A stretch of 64,000 nucleotides of DNA from Pasteurellaceae bacterium Pebbles2 (GCA_023101505.1 LVZA01000001.1:1674001-1738000), one strand, 5' to 3'. Counted from the stretch's first letter, positions 29,739 through 41,434 are shown. Numbers and translations are program-made. Notes: generated by a model from the letters alone, not told the origin.

Positions 29739-30658
29739 TGTTTTGGTTTAGTATCGGGTTGCTCACTTTAGTAGTCGCCTTTATTTGTTTTTATCCACTG
29801 CTCAAACAGGCGAAGAAAAACAACCAAATGGTGGCTCGAGAAGCATTAAATAAAGCCTTTTATTTTGATCGTTTAAAAGAGCTAGAGCAAGATCAAGCAC
29901 AAGGCTTAATTGACAACGCAGAACAGCTCAAAACCGAGTTGCAACAGTCGCTTTTGCAAGATATTCCTAGCGAACAAAACGCAAAGGATACCGCCAATCA
30001 CGAGAGCAAATTACTTGGCAAAATTTGGTTTTTAAGCGGATTTTTAACGCTCGCCGTGTTAGCAGGCGCAAGCTATTTCCATTTGGGCGCGTGGCAGGCG
30101 CAAGATATGTTGACAAAAACCTATGATAAATTGCCGTATTTTTATGAGCGACTAAAAGAAGAAGACAGCAAACCGCTCACAGAGCAAGAAATGCAGCAAT
30201 TTTCCACCGCACTTCGCCTCAAAGTTCAACACGAACCACAAGATGCGGCAAGCTGGTTTATGCTTGGACAGCTAGGAATGGCGATGGATAACGGACAGCT
30301 TGCACTCGACAGCTACGCCAAAGCGCACCAATTAGACAGCGCCAATCACCACTATAAACTGGCATACGCTCGCATTTTAATGTTTTCAGAAGATCAACGA
30401 GATAAAACACAAGGCGAAGAATTGCTCAAACAAGTTATCCGCCAAGATCACAGCAATATGGAAGCATTGAGCCTATTGGCGTTTAGTTATTTTGAGCGTG
30501 AAGATTATAAAATGGCGATAGTCAGTTGGGAAATGATGCTCAAATTAATGGCGGCAGATGATAGCCGTCGTGGGCTTGTTGAAAAATCGATTACTTCCGC
30601 TCGAACGGCTTTGGCTGAACAAAATGAAAGCCAAAAGGAAGCGATTGCACCAAAGTAG
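29738..30658 (+). CDS. ccmI: Cytochrome c biogenesis TPR protein CcmI
   Basis: Apocytochrome c chaperone of the heme lyase complex; equivalent to the C-terminal part of E. coli CcmH, and sometimes named NrfG-like. 306 residues: N-terminal membrane helix, a cytoplasmic segment with EALNKAFYFDRLKELEQDQA, a second helix (about 93-112), and periplasmic TPR repeats (about 140-270, WFMLGQLGMAMDNGQLALDSYAKAHQLD). Last gene of the ccm operon; no clear terminator follows, only two uptake-type cores (30685, 30742) and a weak GGGCG/CGCCC hairpin at 30790-30820. Confidence 0.93.
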   Translation: MFWFSIGLLTLVVAFICFYPLLKQAKKNNQMVAREALNKAFYFDRLKELEQDQAQGLIDNAEQLKTELQQSLLQDIPSEQNAKDTANHESKLLGKIWFLSGFLTLAVLAGASYFHLGAWQAQDMLTKTYDKLPYFYERLKEEDSKPLTEQEMQQFSTALRLKVQHEPQDAASWFMLGQLGMAMDNGQLALDSYAKAHQLDSANHHYKLAYARILMFSEDQRDKTQGEELLKQVIRQDHSNMEALSLLAFSYFEREDYKMAIVSWEMMLKLMAADDSRRGLVEKSITSARTALAEQNESQKEAIAPK

Positions 30659-30882
30659 AAAACGTTAAAACATGACGATTTTTCACCGCAGTTTTTCCCT
30701 TGATGGACAAAGAAACAAAAATTTTGTGATCTCTATTCCAAAAAGTGCGGTGAAAATTTGTCTTATTTTTAAAAATTAAATAGATTAACAGGGCGGAAAT
30801 CGGTAGAATGACGCCCTTTTATTATGCCGTTTAAAATCAGTGAACGGCGGTCGTAAGTGTAGCAACGTGACAAGGGTTGAAT

Positions 30883-32007
30883 ATGTCAGAAAAAATTAAT
30901 TTAATGAACTTAACACGCCAACAAATGCGTGAGTTTTTCCAAGAATTAGGCGAAAAGCCGTTCCGTGCCGATCAATTAGTGAAGTGGATTTATCATTTTG
31001 GCGAAGATAACTTCGACAATATGACCAATATTAACAAGAAGTTACGTGAAAAATTAAAAGCGGTTGCGGAAATTAAAGCACCAGAAGTCGCCGTAGAACA
31101 ACGCTCAAGCGATGGTACGATCAAATGGGCAATGCAAGTGGGGGATCAGCAGGTGGAAACTGTGTATATCCCTGAAGCGGATCGTGCGACTTTATGTGTT
31201 TCTTCACAGGTGGGCTGTGCGCTAGCGTGTACCTTCTGTTCAACCGCGCAACAAGGTTTTAACCGAAATTTGACCGTATCGGAAATTATCGGTCAGGTGT
31301 GGCGTGCGTCGAAAATTATCGGCAACTTTGGTGTAACTGGCGTGCGACCGATTACCAACGTGGTGATGATGGGAATGGGCGAGCCGTTGTTGAACGTGGC
31401 AAACGTTGTACCAGCAATGGAAATTATGTTGGACGATTTTGCTTATGGCTTATCGAAACGCCGCGTAACCCTTTCGACTTCAGGCGTTGTGCCAGCGTTG
31501 GACAAATTAAGCGAAATGATCGACGTGGCGTTGGCGATTTCATTACACGCCCCAAACGATGAATTGCGTGATGAGTTAGTGCCAATCAATAAAAAATACA
31601 ATATTAAAATGTTGATCGACAGCGTAAATCGTTATTTGAGTGTGTCGAACGCAAATCACGGTAAAGTTACGATTGAATATGTGTTGCTTGATCACGTTAA
31701 CGACGGTACGGAGCACGCTCATCAGCTAGCGGAAGTGTTGAAAAATACGCCGTGCAAAATTAACTTAATTCCGTGGAATCCGTTCCCTGAAGCACCGTAT
31801 GCGAAAAGTTCTAATACTCGTATTGACCGTTTCCAAAAAACCTTGATGGAATATGGCTTTACGGTGATTGTGCGTAAAACTCGTGGCGATGATATTGATG
31901 CTGCCTGTGGGCAACTTGCTGGCGATGTGATTGACCGCACCAAGCGTACAGCGATTAACGCACAGAAAAAACAGTTTGGGCAAGGCATTGCCGTGAATGT
32001 TCAATAA
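30883..32007 (+). CDS. rlmN: Dual-specificity 23S rRNA/tRNA adenine C2 methyltransferase RlmN
   Basis: Radical-SAM enzyme that methylates A2503 of 23S rRNA and A37 of some tRNAs. 374 residues from ATG 30883 ([19 protein letters not shown]), with AAGGG six bases upstream; a TTG at 30877 is less likely. The [4Fe-4S] CX3CX2C motif is [18 protein letters not shown]. The C-terminal methyl-carrier cysteine lies in [11 protein letters not shown]. Followed 52 bp later by the PilF-like gene, an order shared with many gammaproteobacteria. Confidence 0.97.
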   Translation: MSEKINLMNLTRQQMREFFQELGEKPFRADQLVKWIYHFGEDNFDNMTNINKKLREKLKAVAEIKAPEVAVEQRSSDGTIKWAMQVGDQQVETVYIPEADRATLCVSSQVGCALACTFCSTAQQGFNRNLTVSEIIGQVWRASKIIGNFGVTGVRPITNVVMMGMGEPLLNVANVVPAMEIMLDDFAYGLSKRRVTLSTSGVVPALDKLSEMIDVALAISLHAPNDELRDELVPINKKYNIKMLIDSVNRYLSVSNANHGKVTIEYVLLDHVNDGTEHAHQLAEVLKNTPCKINLIPWNPFPEAPYAKSSNTRIDRFQKTLMEYGFTVIVRKTRGDDIDAACGQLAGDVIDRTKRTAINAQKKQFGQGIAVNVQ

Positions 32008-32059
32008 GCCGTAAGTCGAAGAATTTTGTGATTGCGGTGATTTATTCTAAGGAAAACTT

Positions 32060-32587
32060 ATGAAATTTAAACCGCACTTTTGGCTTATCTTTTTACTTGC
32101 AGGCTGTGTTTCGCAGCCTTCACAAGTGGATTTTGATCGTAAGCAAGCGGCTAAGGCGAGAATTGAACTTGCATTTGGCTATCTTGCGCAGCAAAATCAA
32201 GTGCAAGCCAAGCAAAATTTAGACAAAGCCTTGGAACACGCCCCGAATTATTATTTGGTTTACTCCGCCTTAGCGTATTTTTATCAGCAACAAGGCGACC
32301 AAGCACAAGCCCGACAAGCCTATTTAAAAGCCTTAGATTTAGATCGTCAGCAGGGTGATGTGTACAATAATTATGGCGTATTTTTGTGTTCTCAAGGTGA
32401 GTTTGAAGCGGCTTATCAACAATTTGATCTCGCTTTAGCCAGCCCAAATTATTATCACCAAGCCGATAGTTATGAAAATAAAGCCTTGTGTGCTTTGTCG
32501 CAAAATAACCCTGAAATTTATCAACAAAGTCAACAAGCCTTGGCAAAAATCGATCCTGTCCGTGCGCAAAAATTAAGTCAACATTAG
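32060..32587 (+). CDS. pilF: TPR lipoprotein, type IV pilus biogenesis PilF/PilW-like
   Basis: A 175-residue outer-membrane lipoprotein (pilotin) that in related species helps PilQ secretin assembly and pilus stability. Lipobox LLAGC with Cys16; then TPR repeats (ARIELAFGYLAQQNQVQAKQ, YSALAYFYQQQGDQAQARQA, VYNNYGVFLCSQGEFEAAYQ). The place directly after rlmN is the usual one. In competent Pasteurellaceae this protein also supports DNA uptake. It is shorter than typical PilF (about 250) at the C-terminus. An uptake core encodes PHF in the signal peptide. Confidence 0.85.
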   Translation: MKFKPHFWLIFLLAGCVSQPSQVDFDRKQAAKARIELAFGYLAQQNQVQAKQNLDKALEHAPNYYLVYSALAYFYQQQGDQAQARQAYLKALDLDRQQGDVYNNYGVFLCSQGEFEAAYQQFDLALASPNYYHQADSYENKALCALSQNNPEIYQQSQQALAKIDPVRAQKLSQH

Positions 32588-32621
32588 TATAAATTTGCTA
32601 GATTATTTCTGATTAATCTTA

Positions 32622-32630
32622 TGTTATAAT
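32622..32630 (+). promoter_or_regulatory. Extended -10 promoter of pheA
   Basis: TGTTATAAT is a consensus -10 box with the extended TGN element, 27 bp before the pheA ATG, which leaves a short leader. No convincing -35 was found at 17 bp, as is common with extended -10 promoters. I saw no phenylalanine-rich leader peptide. Confidence 0.5.
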
Positions 32631-32657
32631 CGGCTCAATTTATGTTAAGGATTAGTT

Positions 32658-33818
32658 ATGGCACTTGATTTAAGCGAAATTCGTCAACAAATTACTCAAA
32701 TTGACCGCAGTTTGCTGAAACTGCTTTCAGAGCGACATCGCCTTGCGTTTGATGTGGTGCGTAGCAAAGAAATTACGCAAAAACCATTGCGTGATGTGGA
32801 GCGTGAGCAAGCCTTGCTACAAGAATTAGTGCAGTTTGCCGAGAATGAAAATTATCAGCTCGAACCGCAATATATCACACAAATTTTCCAACGCATTATT
32901 GAAGATTCGGTGGTTACGCAGCAAGTTTATTTGCAGAAAAAACTCAATGAACAGCGAGAGCAAAGTATTCATATTGCTTTTTTAGGCAAACGTGGATCTT
33001 ATTCTCATTTGGCTTCTCGCAATTATGCCACGCGTTATCAAGAGCAATTAGTAGAATTGAGCTGCGATTCTTTTGAGCAAATTTTCGAGCGAGTGCAATC
33101 GGGCGAAGCGGATTTTGGCGTGTTGCCTTTAGAAAACACCACTTCTGGTTCGATTAACGAAGTCTATGATTTGTTGCAACATACGGAATTGTCTTTGGTT
33201 GGCGAGTTGGCGTATCCAATCAAACATTGTGTGCTAGTGAATGATCAAGATGATTTAAGCCAAATTGATACGCTTTATAGCCACCCACAAGTAATTCAGC
33301 AGTGCAGCCAATTTATCAGTAGCCTTGATCGTGTGCATATTGAATATTGTGAAAGCAGTTCGCACGCAATGCAGTTGGTGTCAAGCCTGAATAAACCGAA
33401 TATTGCCGCTTTGGGCAATGAAGATGGCGGTAATTTATATGGTTTGCGAGTGTTGAAAACCGACATCGCTAACCAGCCGAATAACATCACTCGTTTTATT
33501 GTGATTGCTCGAAATTCCGTAGCGGTTTCTCCGCAAATTGCGAGTAAAACTTTGTTATTAATGACCACGAGCCAACAAGCTGGGGCATTGGTTGATGCGC
33601 TTTATGTATTTAAAAAGCATCAAATTAAAATGACTAAATTAGAATCTCGCCCGATTTATGGTAAGCCTTGGGAAGAAATGTTCTATCTTGAAATTGAAGC
33701 TAATGTTGACCAACCGAGCACGCAGCAAGCATTGGAAGAATTAAAGGCATATAGCACATTTTTAAAAGTGTTAGGCTGTTATCCTAGTGAGATCGTTAAG
33801 CCTGTTGATGTGGATTAA
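32658..33818 (+). CDS. pheA: Bifunctional chorismate mutase/prephenate dehydratase (P-protein)
   Basis: Makes phenylpyruvate from chorismate through prephenate. 386 residues, like E. coli PheA. AroQ-type mutase domain about 1-95 ([19 protein letters not shown]), prephenate dehydratase about 104-285 ([43 protein letters not shown]), and a C-terminal ACT domain with the GALVDAL and [19 protein letters not shown] motifs that bind phenylalanine for feedback inhibition. TTAAGGA lies before the ATG. Confidence 0.98.
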   Translation: MALDLSEIRQQITQIDRSLLKLLSERHRLAFDVVRSKEITQKPLRDVEREQALLQELVQFAENENYQLEPQYITQIFQRIIEDSVVTQQVYLQKKLNEQREQSIHIAFLGKRGSYSHLASRNYATRYQEQLVELSCDSFEQIFERVQSGEADFGVLPLENTTSGSINEVYDLLQHTELSLVGELAYPIKHCVLVNDQDDLSQIDTLYSHPQVIQQCSQFISSLDRVHIEYCESSSHAMQLVSSLNKPNIAALGNEDGGNLYGLRVLKTDIANQPNNITRFIVIARNSVAVSPQIASKTLLLMTTSQQAGALVDALYVFKKHQIKMTKLESRPIYGKPWEEMFYLEIEANVDQPSTQQALEELKAYSTFLKVLGCYPSEIVKPVDVD

Positions 33819-33825
33819 TCTTTGT

Positions 33826-33853
33826 AAAGACCAACATTTGTTGGTCTTTTTTA
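33826..33853. terminator. Terminator between pheA and yigB
   Basis: AAAGACCAAC-ATTT-GTTGGTCTTT is a perfect 10-bp stem followed by further T; because of the flanking A run it should also work for the convergent yigB. Confidence 0.92.
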
Positions 33854-33861
33854 TGGCTTAA

Positions 33862-34581
33862 TTATTTGGCAATTTGCAACGTAAGTAATTCTTCTAAGTC
33901 ATTAATTTCAAGGGTTGGCACACATCTTGCGTCGTCAAATTCAGCAAAATTTTGTTGAGATAAATTAATCCAAGCCGCCTGACAACCAGCCTGAATTGCG
34001 CCTTGTACATCAGTGATGAGATTATCGCCTACGTGTAGAATTTCATTTGGCACAATGTTATATTGGCGCGCGACTTGGTGGAATAAATCCGCATCGGGCT
34101 TGGCTCGACCTTGCACGCCACCACAAAAAAGCTGCTCAAATTGAGTTAAACCAATACGTGCAGGATCGACATTACCATTGGTAATGGCAACCAACGGAAA
34201 ACGTTTTTTTAATTGCTCAAGTACGCTAATGCTCTGCGTCGGTACGTTAATTTTATGCCGCCAATCTAAAAAATGCTGCATTACATCGTGGGAAATCTGC
34301 GTAATTTGCACCGCACTTTTGCCATAATGTTGAAGCAAATTTTGAATGGTATTAATGCGCCATTGAGTTACATTTTCACAAACTAGCGGATTTTGCACCG
34401 CAGTTTTTTCTTTCCACATTTGCCATTCCGCACGATCTAATTGCGAAATTTGGCTGAGCTGGCGTAAACGCTCAACACATTGTTGCTCGGCGAGGCGAAT
34501 GACTTGGTGATTATCATAAAGCGTATCATCAAGATCAAAACTGATGAGCTTAAATGTTGAAAAAGTGCGGTAGAATTTCAT
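33862..34581 (-). CDS. yigB: HAD-superfamily phosphatase YigB-like
   Basis: Haloacid dehalogenase-type hydrolase; the E. coli homologue dephosphorylates FMN. 239 residues. HAD motif I SFDLDDTLYDN, motif II AITNGNV, motif III lysine in GRAKPDADLF, motif IV HVGDNLITDVQGA, with a helical cap between motifs I and II. It is 9 bp downstream of xerC in the minus-strand cluster dapF-DUF484-xerC-yigB, the same order as in E. coli. Substrate assignment rests on this context. Confidence 0.9.
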   Translation of the reverse strand: MKFYRTFSTFKLISFDLDDTLYDNHQVIRLAEQQCVERLRQLSQISQLDRAEWQMWKEKTAVQNPLVCENVTQWRINTIQNLLQHYGKSAVQITQISHDVMQHFLDWRHKINVPTQSISVLEQLKKRFPLVAITNGNVDPARIGLTQFEQLFCGGVQGRAKPDADLFHQVARQYNIVPNEILHVGDNLITDVQGAIQAGCQAAWINLSQQNFAEFDDARCVPTLEINDLEELLTLQIAK

Positions 34582-34590
34582 ACGATTTTC

Positions 34591-35478
34591 CTATTTACTG
34601 CGTTTGGCTCTTGGGTGCGCTTGGTCATAAACTTCCGCTAAATGCTGAAAATTCAAGTGAGTATAAATTTGCGTGGTGGACAAATTGCTATGCCCCAATA
34701 ATTCCTGCACCGCACGCAAATCGGAGCTACTTTCCAACATATGCGTGGCGAAAGAATGGCGCAATTTATGCGGATTGAGATGCGCATTCAAACCTTGTCG
34801 CACGCCCCAAGTTTCCATTCGTTTTTGAATAGAACGAGGCGAAATGCGATTGCCTAGCGAACTCACAAACAGCGCATCATCTTTCGGGTTAAATAATAAC
34901 CGCACTTTTAGCCACGCTTGCACCGCAGCTGATGCGTGGCGACCAAAAGGCAAAATGCGTTCCTTGTTACCTTTCCCCAACACTCGTACTTCTCGGGTGC
35001 GGAAATTCAAACTGTTTAAATTCAGCCCTTGCAATTCAGCCAAACGAAGCCCTGAGCTATACATCAATTCCAACATCGCTCGATCTCGAATATCAATGGG
35101 TTCTTGGCTTTTGTTGTCGAGTAATTTTTGAATTTGCTCGCCGTCCATATTTTTTGGCAAATGTTTGCCTTGTTTTGGGGCTGAAATTCCTGTGGCAGGG
35201 TTGACTTTTAATTCGCCTTGCACCACCAAATAATTCAAAAATTGGCGTAAGGCAGATAAACGTAAGGCAAGGCTTTTTTCGTGCAAGCCTGATTTTTTAC
35301 TGGTCGCCAACACAAATCGCACCACGCTTGGCGTAAGTTGTTGCCAGCGTTGAATATCTTGTTGCTGTAAAATCTGCAAAACCGCACTGAGTTGGCGTTG
35401 ATAATTGTTTAACGTGTGGGGGCTGAGCTGGCGTTCAATACGCAAAAAATCATAATATTTTTGTAAACTGGTTTGCAT
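34591..35478 (-). CDS. xerC: Tyrosine recombinase XerC
   Basis: With XerD, resolves chromosome dimers at dif. 295 residues: N-terminal SAM-like core-binding domain (about 1-90) and C-terminal catalytic domain with Arg in [23 protein letters not shown] (His and Arg), [13 protein letters not shown] with the nucleophilic tyrosine. All catalytic residues are seen. It starts 8 bp after the DUF484 gene. No dif-like site was seen in this window. Confidence 0.97.
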   Translation of the reverse strand: MQTSLQKYYDFLRIERQLSPHTLNNYQRQLSAVLQILQQQDIQRWQQLTPSVVRFVLATSKKSGLHEKSLALRLSALRQFLNYLVVQGELKVNPATGISAPKQGKHLPKNMDGEQIQKLLDNKSQEPIDIRDRAMLELMYSSGLRLAELQGLNLNSLNFRTREVRVLGKGNKERILPFGRHASAAVQAWLKVRLLFNPKDDALFVSSLGNRISPRSIQKRMETWGVRQGLNAHLNPHKLRHSFATHMLESSSDLRAVQELLGHSNLSTTQIYTHLNFQHLAEVYDQAHPRAKRSK

Positions 35479-35486
35479 ACGGTGTC

Positions 35487-36188
35487 CTATTTTTCACAAG
35501 GCAGAAGCCAGCGGTGCAAGTGCAATTCCACAATATCAACTAAATGGCTCAAAAAGGCGGTGTCTTGCCCCGAATGAAAATGATTGGTGGCTCTTGCACT
35601 AAAAAGCAAGATGGCTTTGGCGTGATGTTGATTATTTTTCATTCCAAGCTGACAACAAGCGACCGATCCCACTGGCATTTCATCGGGCAAAAAGAGCAAA
35701 TGTTTTTCTCGATTGGTGAGTTCGCCCAAATAAAAACGGCGTAAGCCCAGCCGTTCAAGGCGAATTAACTCAAAGGCTTTGCGGTCGAGCCAAATTTCAT
35801 TAGCTAAATTGGCTTGCCAGCTATCGTGAAATAGCAAAATCTTAACTTGTTGTAATTCAAAACTTTTCGCCCATTTATTCAGCACATTCACACCATCAGC
35901 CAGCTGCTGCACGGTGGCTAATTTTTTTTGTAAGGGCATTAATGCAAGGAAAATATCTTGCTCTTGGTGGGCGAGTTGTTGGAATTTTGCCAGCTCGCTT
36001 TGCAGTTGTTTAATGTGTTCACGTTGGCGTTCTAGCTGCATTTCGACCAACGAAAGTTGCCCTTTTTGAGCGTGCGGAATAACCAAATTATCCAGCAAAT
36101 CTAAATGCTGAGCAAAAAAGTGCGGTGTATTTTTGAGATGTTTTACCACAAGGGCGTCGAGTTCAGCTTCACTAAGATTTTTCATCAA
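35487..36188 (-). CDS. DUF484 family protein
   Basis: A 233-residue cytoplasmic protein with an N-terminal coiled-coil-like helix (about 45-85, [20 protein letters not shown]) and a GAF-like C-terminal domain (about 95-225). The opening [20 protein letters not shown] is the family mark. Proteins of this family are always found between dapF and xerC in gammaproteobacteria; no role is established. The C-terminal VACCQLG and LLFSARA pattern matches the family. Confidence 0.92.
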   Translation of the reverse strand: MMKNLSEAELDALVVKHLKNTPHFFAQHLDLLDNLVIPHAQKGQLSLVEMQLERQREHIKQLQSELAKFQQLAHQEQDIFLALMPLQKKLATVQQLADGVNVLNKWAKSFELQQVKILLFHDSWQANLANEIWLDRKAFELIRLERLGLRRFYLGELTNREKHLLFLPDEMPVGSVACCQLGMKNNQHHAKAILLFSARATNHFHSGQDTAFLSHLVDIVELHLHRWLLPCEK

Positions 36189-36239
36189 TACCTCTCAAAA
36201 TTTCACCGCAGTTTTTGTTACATTATCAGAGCAAAACGG

Positions 36240-37064
36240 TTAAAGTTTAATGACACCGTCGTAAACGTGAGTAGTATCACCGGTCATATAAAGCGGATTG
36301 CCTACGCCAAGCCATTCGATAATCAAGCTACCGCCAGGCAAATCTACTTGCACTTTGTTATCAAGCAAGCCTTGCATAATGCCGACCGCCGCCGCCGCAC
36401 AAGCACCGCTACCACAGGCTTGCGTTTCGCCAGCACCACGTTCATAAACACGTAATTTAATGTGTCTACGATTAACCACTTGCATAAAACCAGCGTTCAC
36501 TCGTTCAGGAAAGCGTTCGTGGCTTTCTAATAATGGGCCTAACTGCTCAACATTGGCGAGATTGATGTCGTCAACTTGCACCACGCAATGCGGGTTGCCC
36601 ATTGATACCGCACCACACAACACGGTTTGAATATCGGTACGCAGAATATAATTTTTTTCAAATTTATTGGCAACGAATGGAATTTTTGCAGGCTCCCAAA
36701 TTGGCTCGCCCATATTCACTCGAATTTTGCCGTCGTCTTGCACGCTTAAAATCATTTTACCGTTGGCGGTGCTCACGGCAATATCTTTTTTATGAGTTAA
36801 ACCTTTTAGGGTAACGAAATGTGCAAAACAACGTGCACCATTGCCACATTGCGACACTTCGCTGCCGTCGGCATTAAAAATGCGATAGTGAAAATCCAAC
36901 TCAGGATCGTAAGGTGGCTCGACGATTAACATTTGATCGAAGCCAATGCCACGATGGCGGTCAGCTAATTTTTTGATCAGATCTTCAGGGAAATAGGCAT
37001 TTTGCGTAACCGCATCAATTACCACAAAATCATTACCTAAGCCGTGCATTTTGGAAAATTGCAT
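36240..37064 (-). CDS. dapF: Diaminopimelate epimerase
   Basis: Converts LL- to meso-diaminopimelate for peptidoglycan and lysine. 274 residues. The two active-site cysteines are in [13 protein letters not shown] and [16 protein letters not shown]. The start [17 protein letters not shown] is the family N-terminus. First gene of the minus-strand cluster; a 168-bp divergent gap separates it from clpB. The 51 bp before the DUF484 gene contain a variant uptake core. Confidence 0.98.
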   Translation of the reverse strand: MQFSKMHGLGNDFVVIDAVTQNAYFPEDLIKKLADRHRGIGFDQMLIVEPPYDPELDFHYRIFNADGSEVSQCGNGARCFAHFVTLKGLTHKKDIAVSTANGKMILSVQDDGKIRVNMGEPIWEPAKIPFVANKFEKNYILRTDIQTVLCGAVSMGNPHCVVQVDDINLANVEQLGPLLESHERFPERVNAGFMQVVNRRHIKLRVYERGAGETQACGSGACAAAAVGIMQGLLDNKVQVDLPGGSLIIEWLGVGNPLYMTGDTTHVYDGVIKL

Positions 37065-37155
37065 TTTTCCGTCCTTAAAATTCGTTTAAATTGAAGCCAT
37101 TATAATTGGCATTTGAGATTGAGTAAATAATGACAAATTTAATTTAACATAATAC

Positions 37156-37183
37156 TTGAAATTACGATTTTGGGGATTATATA
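37156..37183 (+). promoter_or_regulatory. Promoter of clpB
   Basis: TTGAAA (within CTTGAAA) and TATATA are spaced by 16 bp, a sigma-70-type pair. The CTTGAAA box also equals the -35 consensus of the heat-shock factor sigma-32, which normally drives clpB, but a CCCCAT-type -10 is absent at the expected distance. Confidence 0.45.
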
Positions 37184-37232
37184 AGGAAACATAATAGCGA
37201 CAAACTTATTGTCGTGCGATAAGGAGAGCAAA

Positions 37233-39803
37233 ATGAATATCGAAAAATTTACCACCAAATTCCAACAGGCCTTAGGGGAAGCACAATCGTTGGCATTGGG
37301 AAAAGACAATCAATTTATTGAACCTGTGCATTTATTGACCGCACTTTTAAACCAGCAAGACGGCTCAATCGCACCAATTTTAACCGCAAGCGGCGTAAAT
37401 GTTGCTTTATTACGCAACGAATTAAATAACGAACTGAATAAATTACCGCAAGTGTCGGGGAACGGCGGCGATGTGCAAATTTCCCGTCAATTACTCAACA
37501 TTTTGAATTTATGCGACAAAATTGCACAACGTCAGCAAGATAAATTTATTTCGTCTGAACTCTTTTTATTGGCAGCACTGGAAGAAAAAGGGGCGTTAAG
37601 CGAAATCTTACGCAAGTGCGGTGCAAAAAAAGAAAGTTTGGAACAGGCAATTCAACACATTAGAGGAGGGCAAAACGTGAACGAACAAAATGCAGAAGAA
37701 AGCCGTCAAGCCTTAGAAAAATATACCATTGACTTAACCGAACGTGCCGAAAGCGGCAAACTCGATCCTGTGATTGGGCGAGATGAAGAAATTCGTCGCG
37801 CAATCCAAGTATTGCAACGCCGCACTAAAAATAATCCGGTGTTAATCGGTGAACCTGGTGTGGGTAAAACCGCCATTGTTGAGGGATTGGCTCAACGTAT
37901 TGTCAACGGCGAAGTGCCTGAGGGCTTGAAAAACAAACGCGTGCTTTCCCTTGATATGGGGGCGTTGATCGCAGGGGCAAAATACCGTGGTGAGTTTGAA
38001 GAACGCTTGAAAGCGGTGTTGAAAGAATTGGCACAAGAAGAAGGGCGTGTAATTTTGTTTATCGACGAAATTCACACAATGGTCGGTGCAGGCAAAACCG
38101 ACGGTGCAATGGACGCAGGCAATTTGCTCAAGCCGTCTTTGGCACGTGGCGAATTGCATTGTGTCGGGGCGACCACCTTAGACGAATATCGCCAATATAT
38201 CGAAAAAGATGCCGCACTTGAACGCCGTTTCCAAAAAGTATTTGTGGGTGAACCGAGCGTGGAAGATACCATTGCGATTTTGCGTGGCTTGCAGGAACGC
38301 TACGAATTGCATCATCACGTTGAAATTACTGATCCTGCCATTGTGGCAGCGGCAACGCTTTCGCATCGTTATATTTCCGACCGGCAATTACCCGACAAAG
38401 CCATTGATTTAATTGACGAAGCAGCGAGCTCAATCCGTATGGAAATTGACAGCAAGCCTTTGCCTTTAGACCGTTTGGAACGCCGTATTATCCAATTAAA
38501 ATTGGAACAGCAAGCGTTGAAAAAAGAAGATGACGAAGCCAGCCGTAAACGTTTGGAAATGTTAGAAAGCGAACTCAACGATAAAGAACGTGAGTTTGCC
38601 GAGCTTGAAGAAGTGTGGAAAAGCGAAAAAGCCGCACTTTCTGGCACACAACATATTAAGGAAGAATTGGAAAACACCCGCACCCAAATGGAACAGGCTC
38701 GCCGTGCAGGCGATTTGAATAAAATGTCTGAATTGCAATATGGTGTAATTCCGAGCTTGGAAAAGCAATTAGCTCAAGCAGAAACCGCCGATGGTAAAGA
38801 AATGACTTTGTTGCGTTATCGAGTAACGGATGAAGAAATCGCCGAAGTGCTTTCTCGTGCGACCGGTATTCCAGTGGCTCGAATGATGGAAGGTGAAAAA
38901 GAAAAGCTGTTACGAATGGAAGAAGAATTGCACAAACGTGTGATCGGACAAAGTGAAGCAGTGGAAGCCGTGGCAAATGCGATTCGTCGTAGCCGTGCAG
39001 GGCTTTCCGACCCGAATCGCCCGATTGGTTCATTCTTATTTTTAGGGCCGACAGGCGTGGGCAAAACCGAACTTTGTAAAACCTTGGCGAATTTCTTGTT
39101 TGACGACGAAGACGCAATGGTACGCATCGATATGTCGGAATTTATGGAAAAACACAGCGTTTCACGCTTAGTCGGTGCACCTCCGGGCTACGTTGGCTAC
39201 GAAGAAGGCGGTTACTTAACTGAAGCGGTACGCCGCCGCCCTTATTCGGTGATTTTGCTTGATGAAGTGGAAAAAGCCCACCACGATGTGTTCAATATTT
39301 TATTGCAGGTACTGGACGACGGACGCTTAACCGACGGGCAAGGCAGAACCGTGGATTTCCGCAATACCGTGGTAATTATGACATCTAATCTTGGCTCAGA
39401 TCTGATTCAAGAGAACAAAGATTTAGGCTACGACGGAATGAAAGAAATCGTGATGTCGGTGGTTGGGCAACACTTCCGACCAGAGTTCATCAACCGCATT
39501 GACGAAACCGTGGTGTTCCACCCATTGGCAAAAGAAAACATCAAAGCCATCGCACAAATTCAGTTGGCTCGCCTGACTAAACGAATGGCACAACACGGCT
39601 TTGAGCTTCACTTTAGCGACCACTTGTTAGATTTCATCGGCGAAATCGGTTACGACCCGATTTATGGTGCAAGACCGCTTAAACGTGCGATCCAACAAGA
39701 AATCGAAAACCCACTGGCACAGCAAATTTTGTCTGGCAAATTGCTACCAGCCAAAGCAACGACAGTGGACTACGAAAACGAAAAAGTGATTGCAAAACAA
39801 TAA
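37233..39803 (+). CDS. clpB: Disaggregase chaperone ClpB
   Basis: Hexameric AAA+ unfoldase that, with DnaK, rescues aggregated proteins after heat stress. 856 residues from ATG 37233 ([18 protein letters not shown]), with AAGGAG ahead; a longer frame from 37209 reads through this ribosome site. Order: N domain 1-145, NBD1 with [13 protein letters not shown] and [12 protein letters not shown], the coiled-coil middle domain about 410-520 (rich in Glu/Lys/Leu), NBD2 with [12 protein letters not shown] and [10 protein letters not shown], and the C-terminal sensor 2 [16 protein letters not shown]. An internal start near residue 149, giving the short form ClpB-beta, is known in E. coli; a matching GAGGAGGGCAAAACGTG occurs at 37662-37680. 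Confidence 0.98.
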   Translation: MNIEKFTTKFQQALGEAQSLALGKDNQFIEPVHLLTALLNQQDGSIAPILTASGVNVALLRNELNNELNKLPQVSGNGGDVQISRQLLNILNLCDKIAQRQQDKFISSELFLLAALEEKGALSEILRKCGAKKESLEQAIQHIRGGQNVNEQNAEESRQALEKYTIDLTERAESGKLDPVIGRDEEIRRAIQVLQRRTKNNPVLIGEPGVGKTAIVEGLAQRIVNGEVPEGLKNKRVLSLDMGALIAGAKYRGEFEERLKAVLKELAQEEGRVILFIDEIHTMVGAGKTDGAMDAGNLLKPSLARGELHCVGATTLDEYRQYIEKDAALERRFQKVFVGEPSVEDTIAILRGLQERYELHHHVEITDPAIVAAATLSHRYISDRQLPDKAIDLIDEAASSIRMEIDSKPLPLDRLERRIIQLKLEQQALKKEDDEASRKRLEMLESELNDKEREFAELEEVWKSEKAALSGTQHIKEELENTRTQMEQARRAGDLNKMSELQYGVIPSLEKQLAQAETADGKEMTLLRYRVTDEEIAEVLSRATGIPVARMMEGEKEKLLRMEEELHKRVIGQSEAVEAVANAIRRSRAGLSDPNRPIGSFLFLGPTGVGKTELCKTLANFLFDDEDAMVRIDMSEFMEKHSVSRLVGAPPGYVGYEEGGYLTEAVRRRPYSVILLDEVEKAHHDVFNILLQVLDDGRLTDGQGRTVDFRNTVVIMTSNLGSDLIQENKDLGYDGMKEIVMSVVGQHFRPEFINRIDETVVFHPLAKENIKAIAQIQLARLTKRMAQHGFELHFSDHLLDFIGEIGYDPIYGARPLKRAIQQEIENPLAQQILSGKLLPAKATTVDYENEKVIAKQ

Positions 39804-39822
39804 AATGCAATAAAACTCAATA

Positions 39823-39888
39823 AAAAACCCACCGCACTTTGTATCAATTTAATGAAAAATTGAGAAAAGTGCGGTGGGTTTTTTTTGT
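39823..39888 (+). terminator. Terminator of clpB built from an uptake-sequence pair
   Basis: AAAAAACCCACCGCACTTT and AAAGTGCGGTGGGTTTTTT form a very strong stem with an AT-rich loop, followed by a T run on the plus strand. Confidence 0.9.
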
Positions 39889-39904
39889 TGGTTTTATCAC
39901 AAAT

Positions 39905-39943
39905 AAAAATAGCGTCCTATTTTTATAGAACGCTATTTTATGA
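39905..39943 (-). terminator. Terminator of gltA
   Basis: AAATAGCGT-C-CTAT and ATAG-A-ACGCTATTT pair with one mismatch; on the minus strand a TTTTTATTTG tail follows. It lies 15 bp after the gltA stop. Confidence 0.85.
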
Positions 39944-39957
39944 TTATGTCTAATTTA

Positions 39958-41238
39958 TTAATCCAACTTCTCAAACGCCCGTTCAGTATGGCCTGTATAG
40001 ACTTGGCGTGGGCGGACGATTTTTAGGCCCATTGTGTTGTACATTTCTTTCCAGTGGGAGATCCAGCCGACGGTGCGGGCGAGGGCGAAGATGACGGTGA
40101 ACATAGACACTGGAATGCCGATGGCTTTTAAGATGATGCCTGAATAGAAATCGACGTTAGGGTAGAGGTTGCGCTCAATGAAATATTGATCGGTGAGTGC
40201 GATGCGTTCGAGTTCCATTGCGACTTCAAGTAATGGGTTGTTGATGCCGAGCTCTTGTAGCACTTCGTGGCAGGTTTCACGCATTACTTTGGCTCGTGGG
40301 TCGTAGTTTTTATACACACGATGACCAAAGCCCATTAAGCGGAATGGGTCGTTTTTATCTTTCGCACGCTCAATAAATTCAGGAATTCTATCGACAGAGC
40401 CAATTTCTTCTAACATTTTAATGCAGGCTTCGTTTGCGCCGCCGTGCGCAGGTCCCCAAAGTGAGGCGATACCTGCTGCGATACAAGCGAATGGGTTTGC
40501 GCCTGAAGATGCTGCGGTGCGAACGGTTGAAGTGGACGCATTTTGTTCGTGATCGGCGTGTAAAATAAAGATGCGATTAACCGCTTTTTCTAATACTGGA
40601 TTTACTTCATAAGGCTCGCACGGTGTAGCGAACATCATATAAAGGAAGTTTCCGGCATAAGATAAGCGATTTTGCGGGAACATAAATGGGTGTCCGATAG
40701 AATATTTGTAACACATTGCCGCTAAGGTTGGCATTTTGGCGAGTAAACGAATTGCGGTTAAATCACGGTCTTCTTCGTTATGAATATCGAGTGCTTCGTG
40801 ATAGAACGCCGCAAGTGCGCCACTGACACCACACATCACTGCCATTGGGTGTGAATCTCGGCGGAAACCGTGGAAGAAGCGAGAAATTTGTTCGTGAACT
40901 AAGGTATGGTTGCGCACTTGTTTGTTAAAGGCATCACGTTGTTCTTTGGTTGGGCGTTCGCCGTAGAGTAGTAAGTAAGCAACTTCGAGATAATCGGCAT
41001 TTTGGGCTAAGTCGTGAATTGGGTAACCACGGTGTAATAACACGCCTTGGTCGCCGTCAATATAAGTGATTTCCGATTTACACATTGCGGTGGACATTAA
41101 GCCCGGGTCGTAGGTAAATAGATGATTTTTACTAAGCACTTGAACATCAACGGCATCGTAGCCTAGCGTACCTTTATGAATTTCTAGATCGAATTCACGA
41201 CCATCACTTAAACTGAGTTTGGCTGTTAAGTCAGACAT
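39958..41238 (-). CDS. gltA: Citrate synthase (type II, NADH-regulated form)
   Basis: Condenses acetyl-CoA with oxaloacetate at the entry to the citric acid cycle. 426 residues from ATG 41238 ([18 protein letters not shown]), with AAGGAG ahead; an extended frame to 41313 is not supported. Catalytic histidines lie in [14 protein letters not shown] and [13 protein letters not shown], with the Asp in [11 protein letters not shown]. Length and N-terminal domain match the hexameric, NADH-inhibited enzyme of gammaproteobacteria. It diverges from sucA. Its presence distinguishes this organism from H. influenzae Rd. Confidence 0.98.
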   Translation of the reverse strand: MSDLTAKLSLSDGREFDLEIHKGTLGYDAVDVQVLSKNHLFTYDPGLMSTAMCKSEITYIDGDQGVLLHRGYPIHDLAQNADYLEVAYLLLYGERPTKEQRDAFNKQVRNHTLVHEQISRFFHGFRRDSHPMAVMCGVSGALAAFYHEALDIHNEEDRDLTAIRLLAKMPTLAAMCYKYSIGHPFMFPQNRLSYAGNFLYMMFATPCEPYEVNPVLEKAVNRIFILHADHEQNASTSTVRTAASSGANPFACIAAGIASLWGPAHGGANEACIKMLEEIGSVDRIPEFIERAKDKNDPFRLMGFGHRVYKNYDPRAKVMRETCHEVLQELGINNPLLEVAMELERIALTDQYFIERNLYPNVDFYSGIILKAIGIPVSMFTVIFALARTVGWISHWKEMYNTMGLKIVRPRQVYTGHTERAFEKLD

Positions 41239-41434
41239 TGGCAACTCCTTTTTTGTAGCTTGTAGATTGTGTATGCAGTATTTTCTTGTAAACCTATTCG
41301 CCCGATTTTGCAAGCGAATTTTCAGGTTGACAAGTGTTGGTTATCTATTGTTCGGTTTTCACTATACTCTCATTTGGTTGTATTTGTCTTTACTTTCTTA
41401 GCAAAAATATTGTAAATTTTTTGTTAAATTTTAA

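Noticed and set aside
37209-37232. Upstream extension of clpB to 37209
   Set aside because: It reads through the AAGGAG ribosome site of the standard start at 37233.
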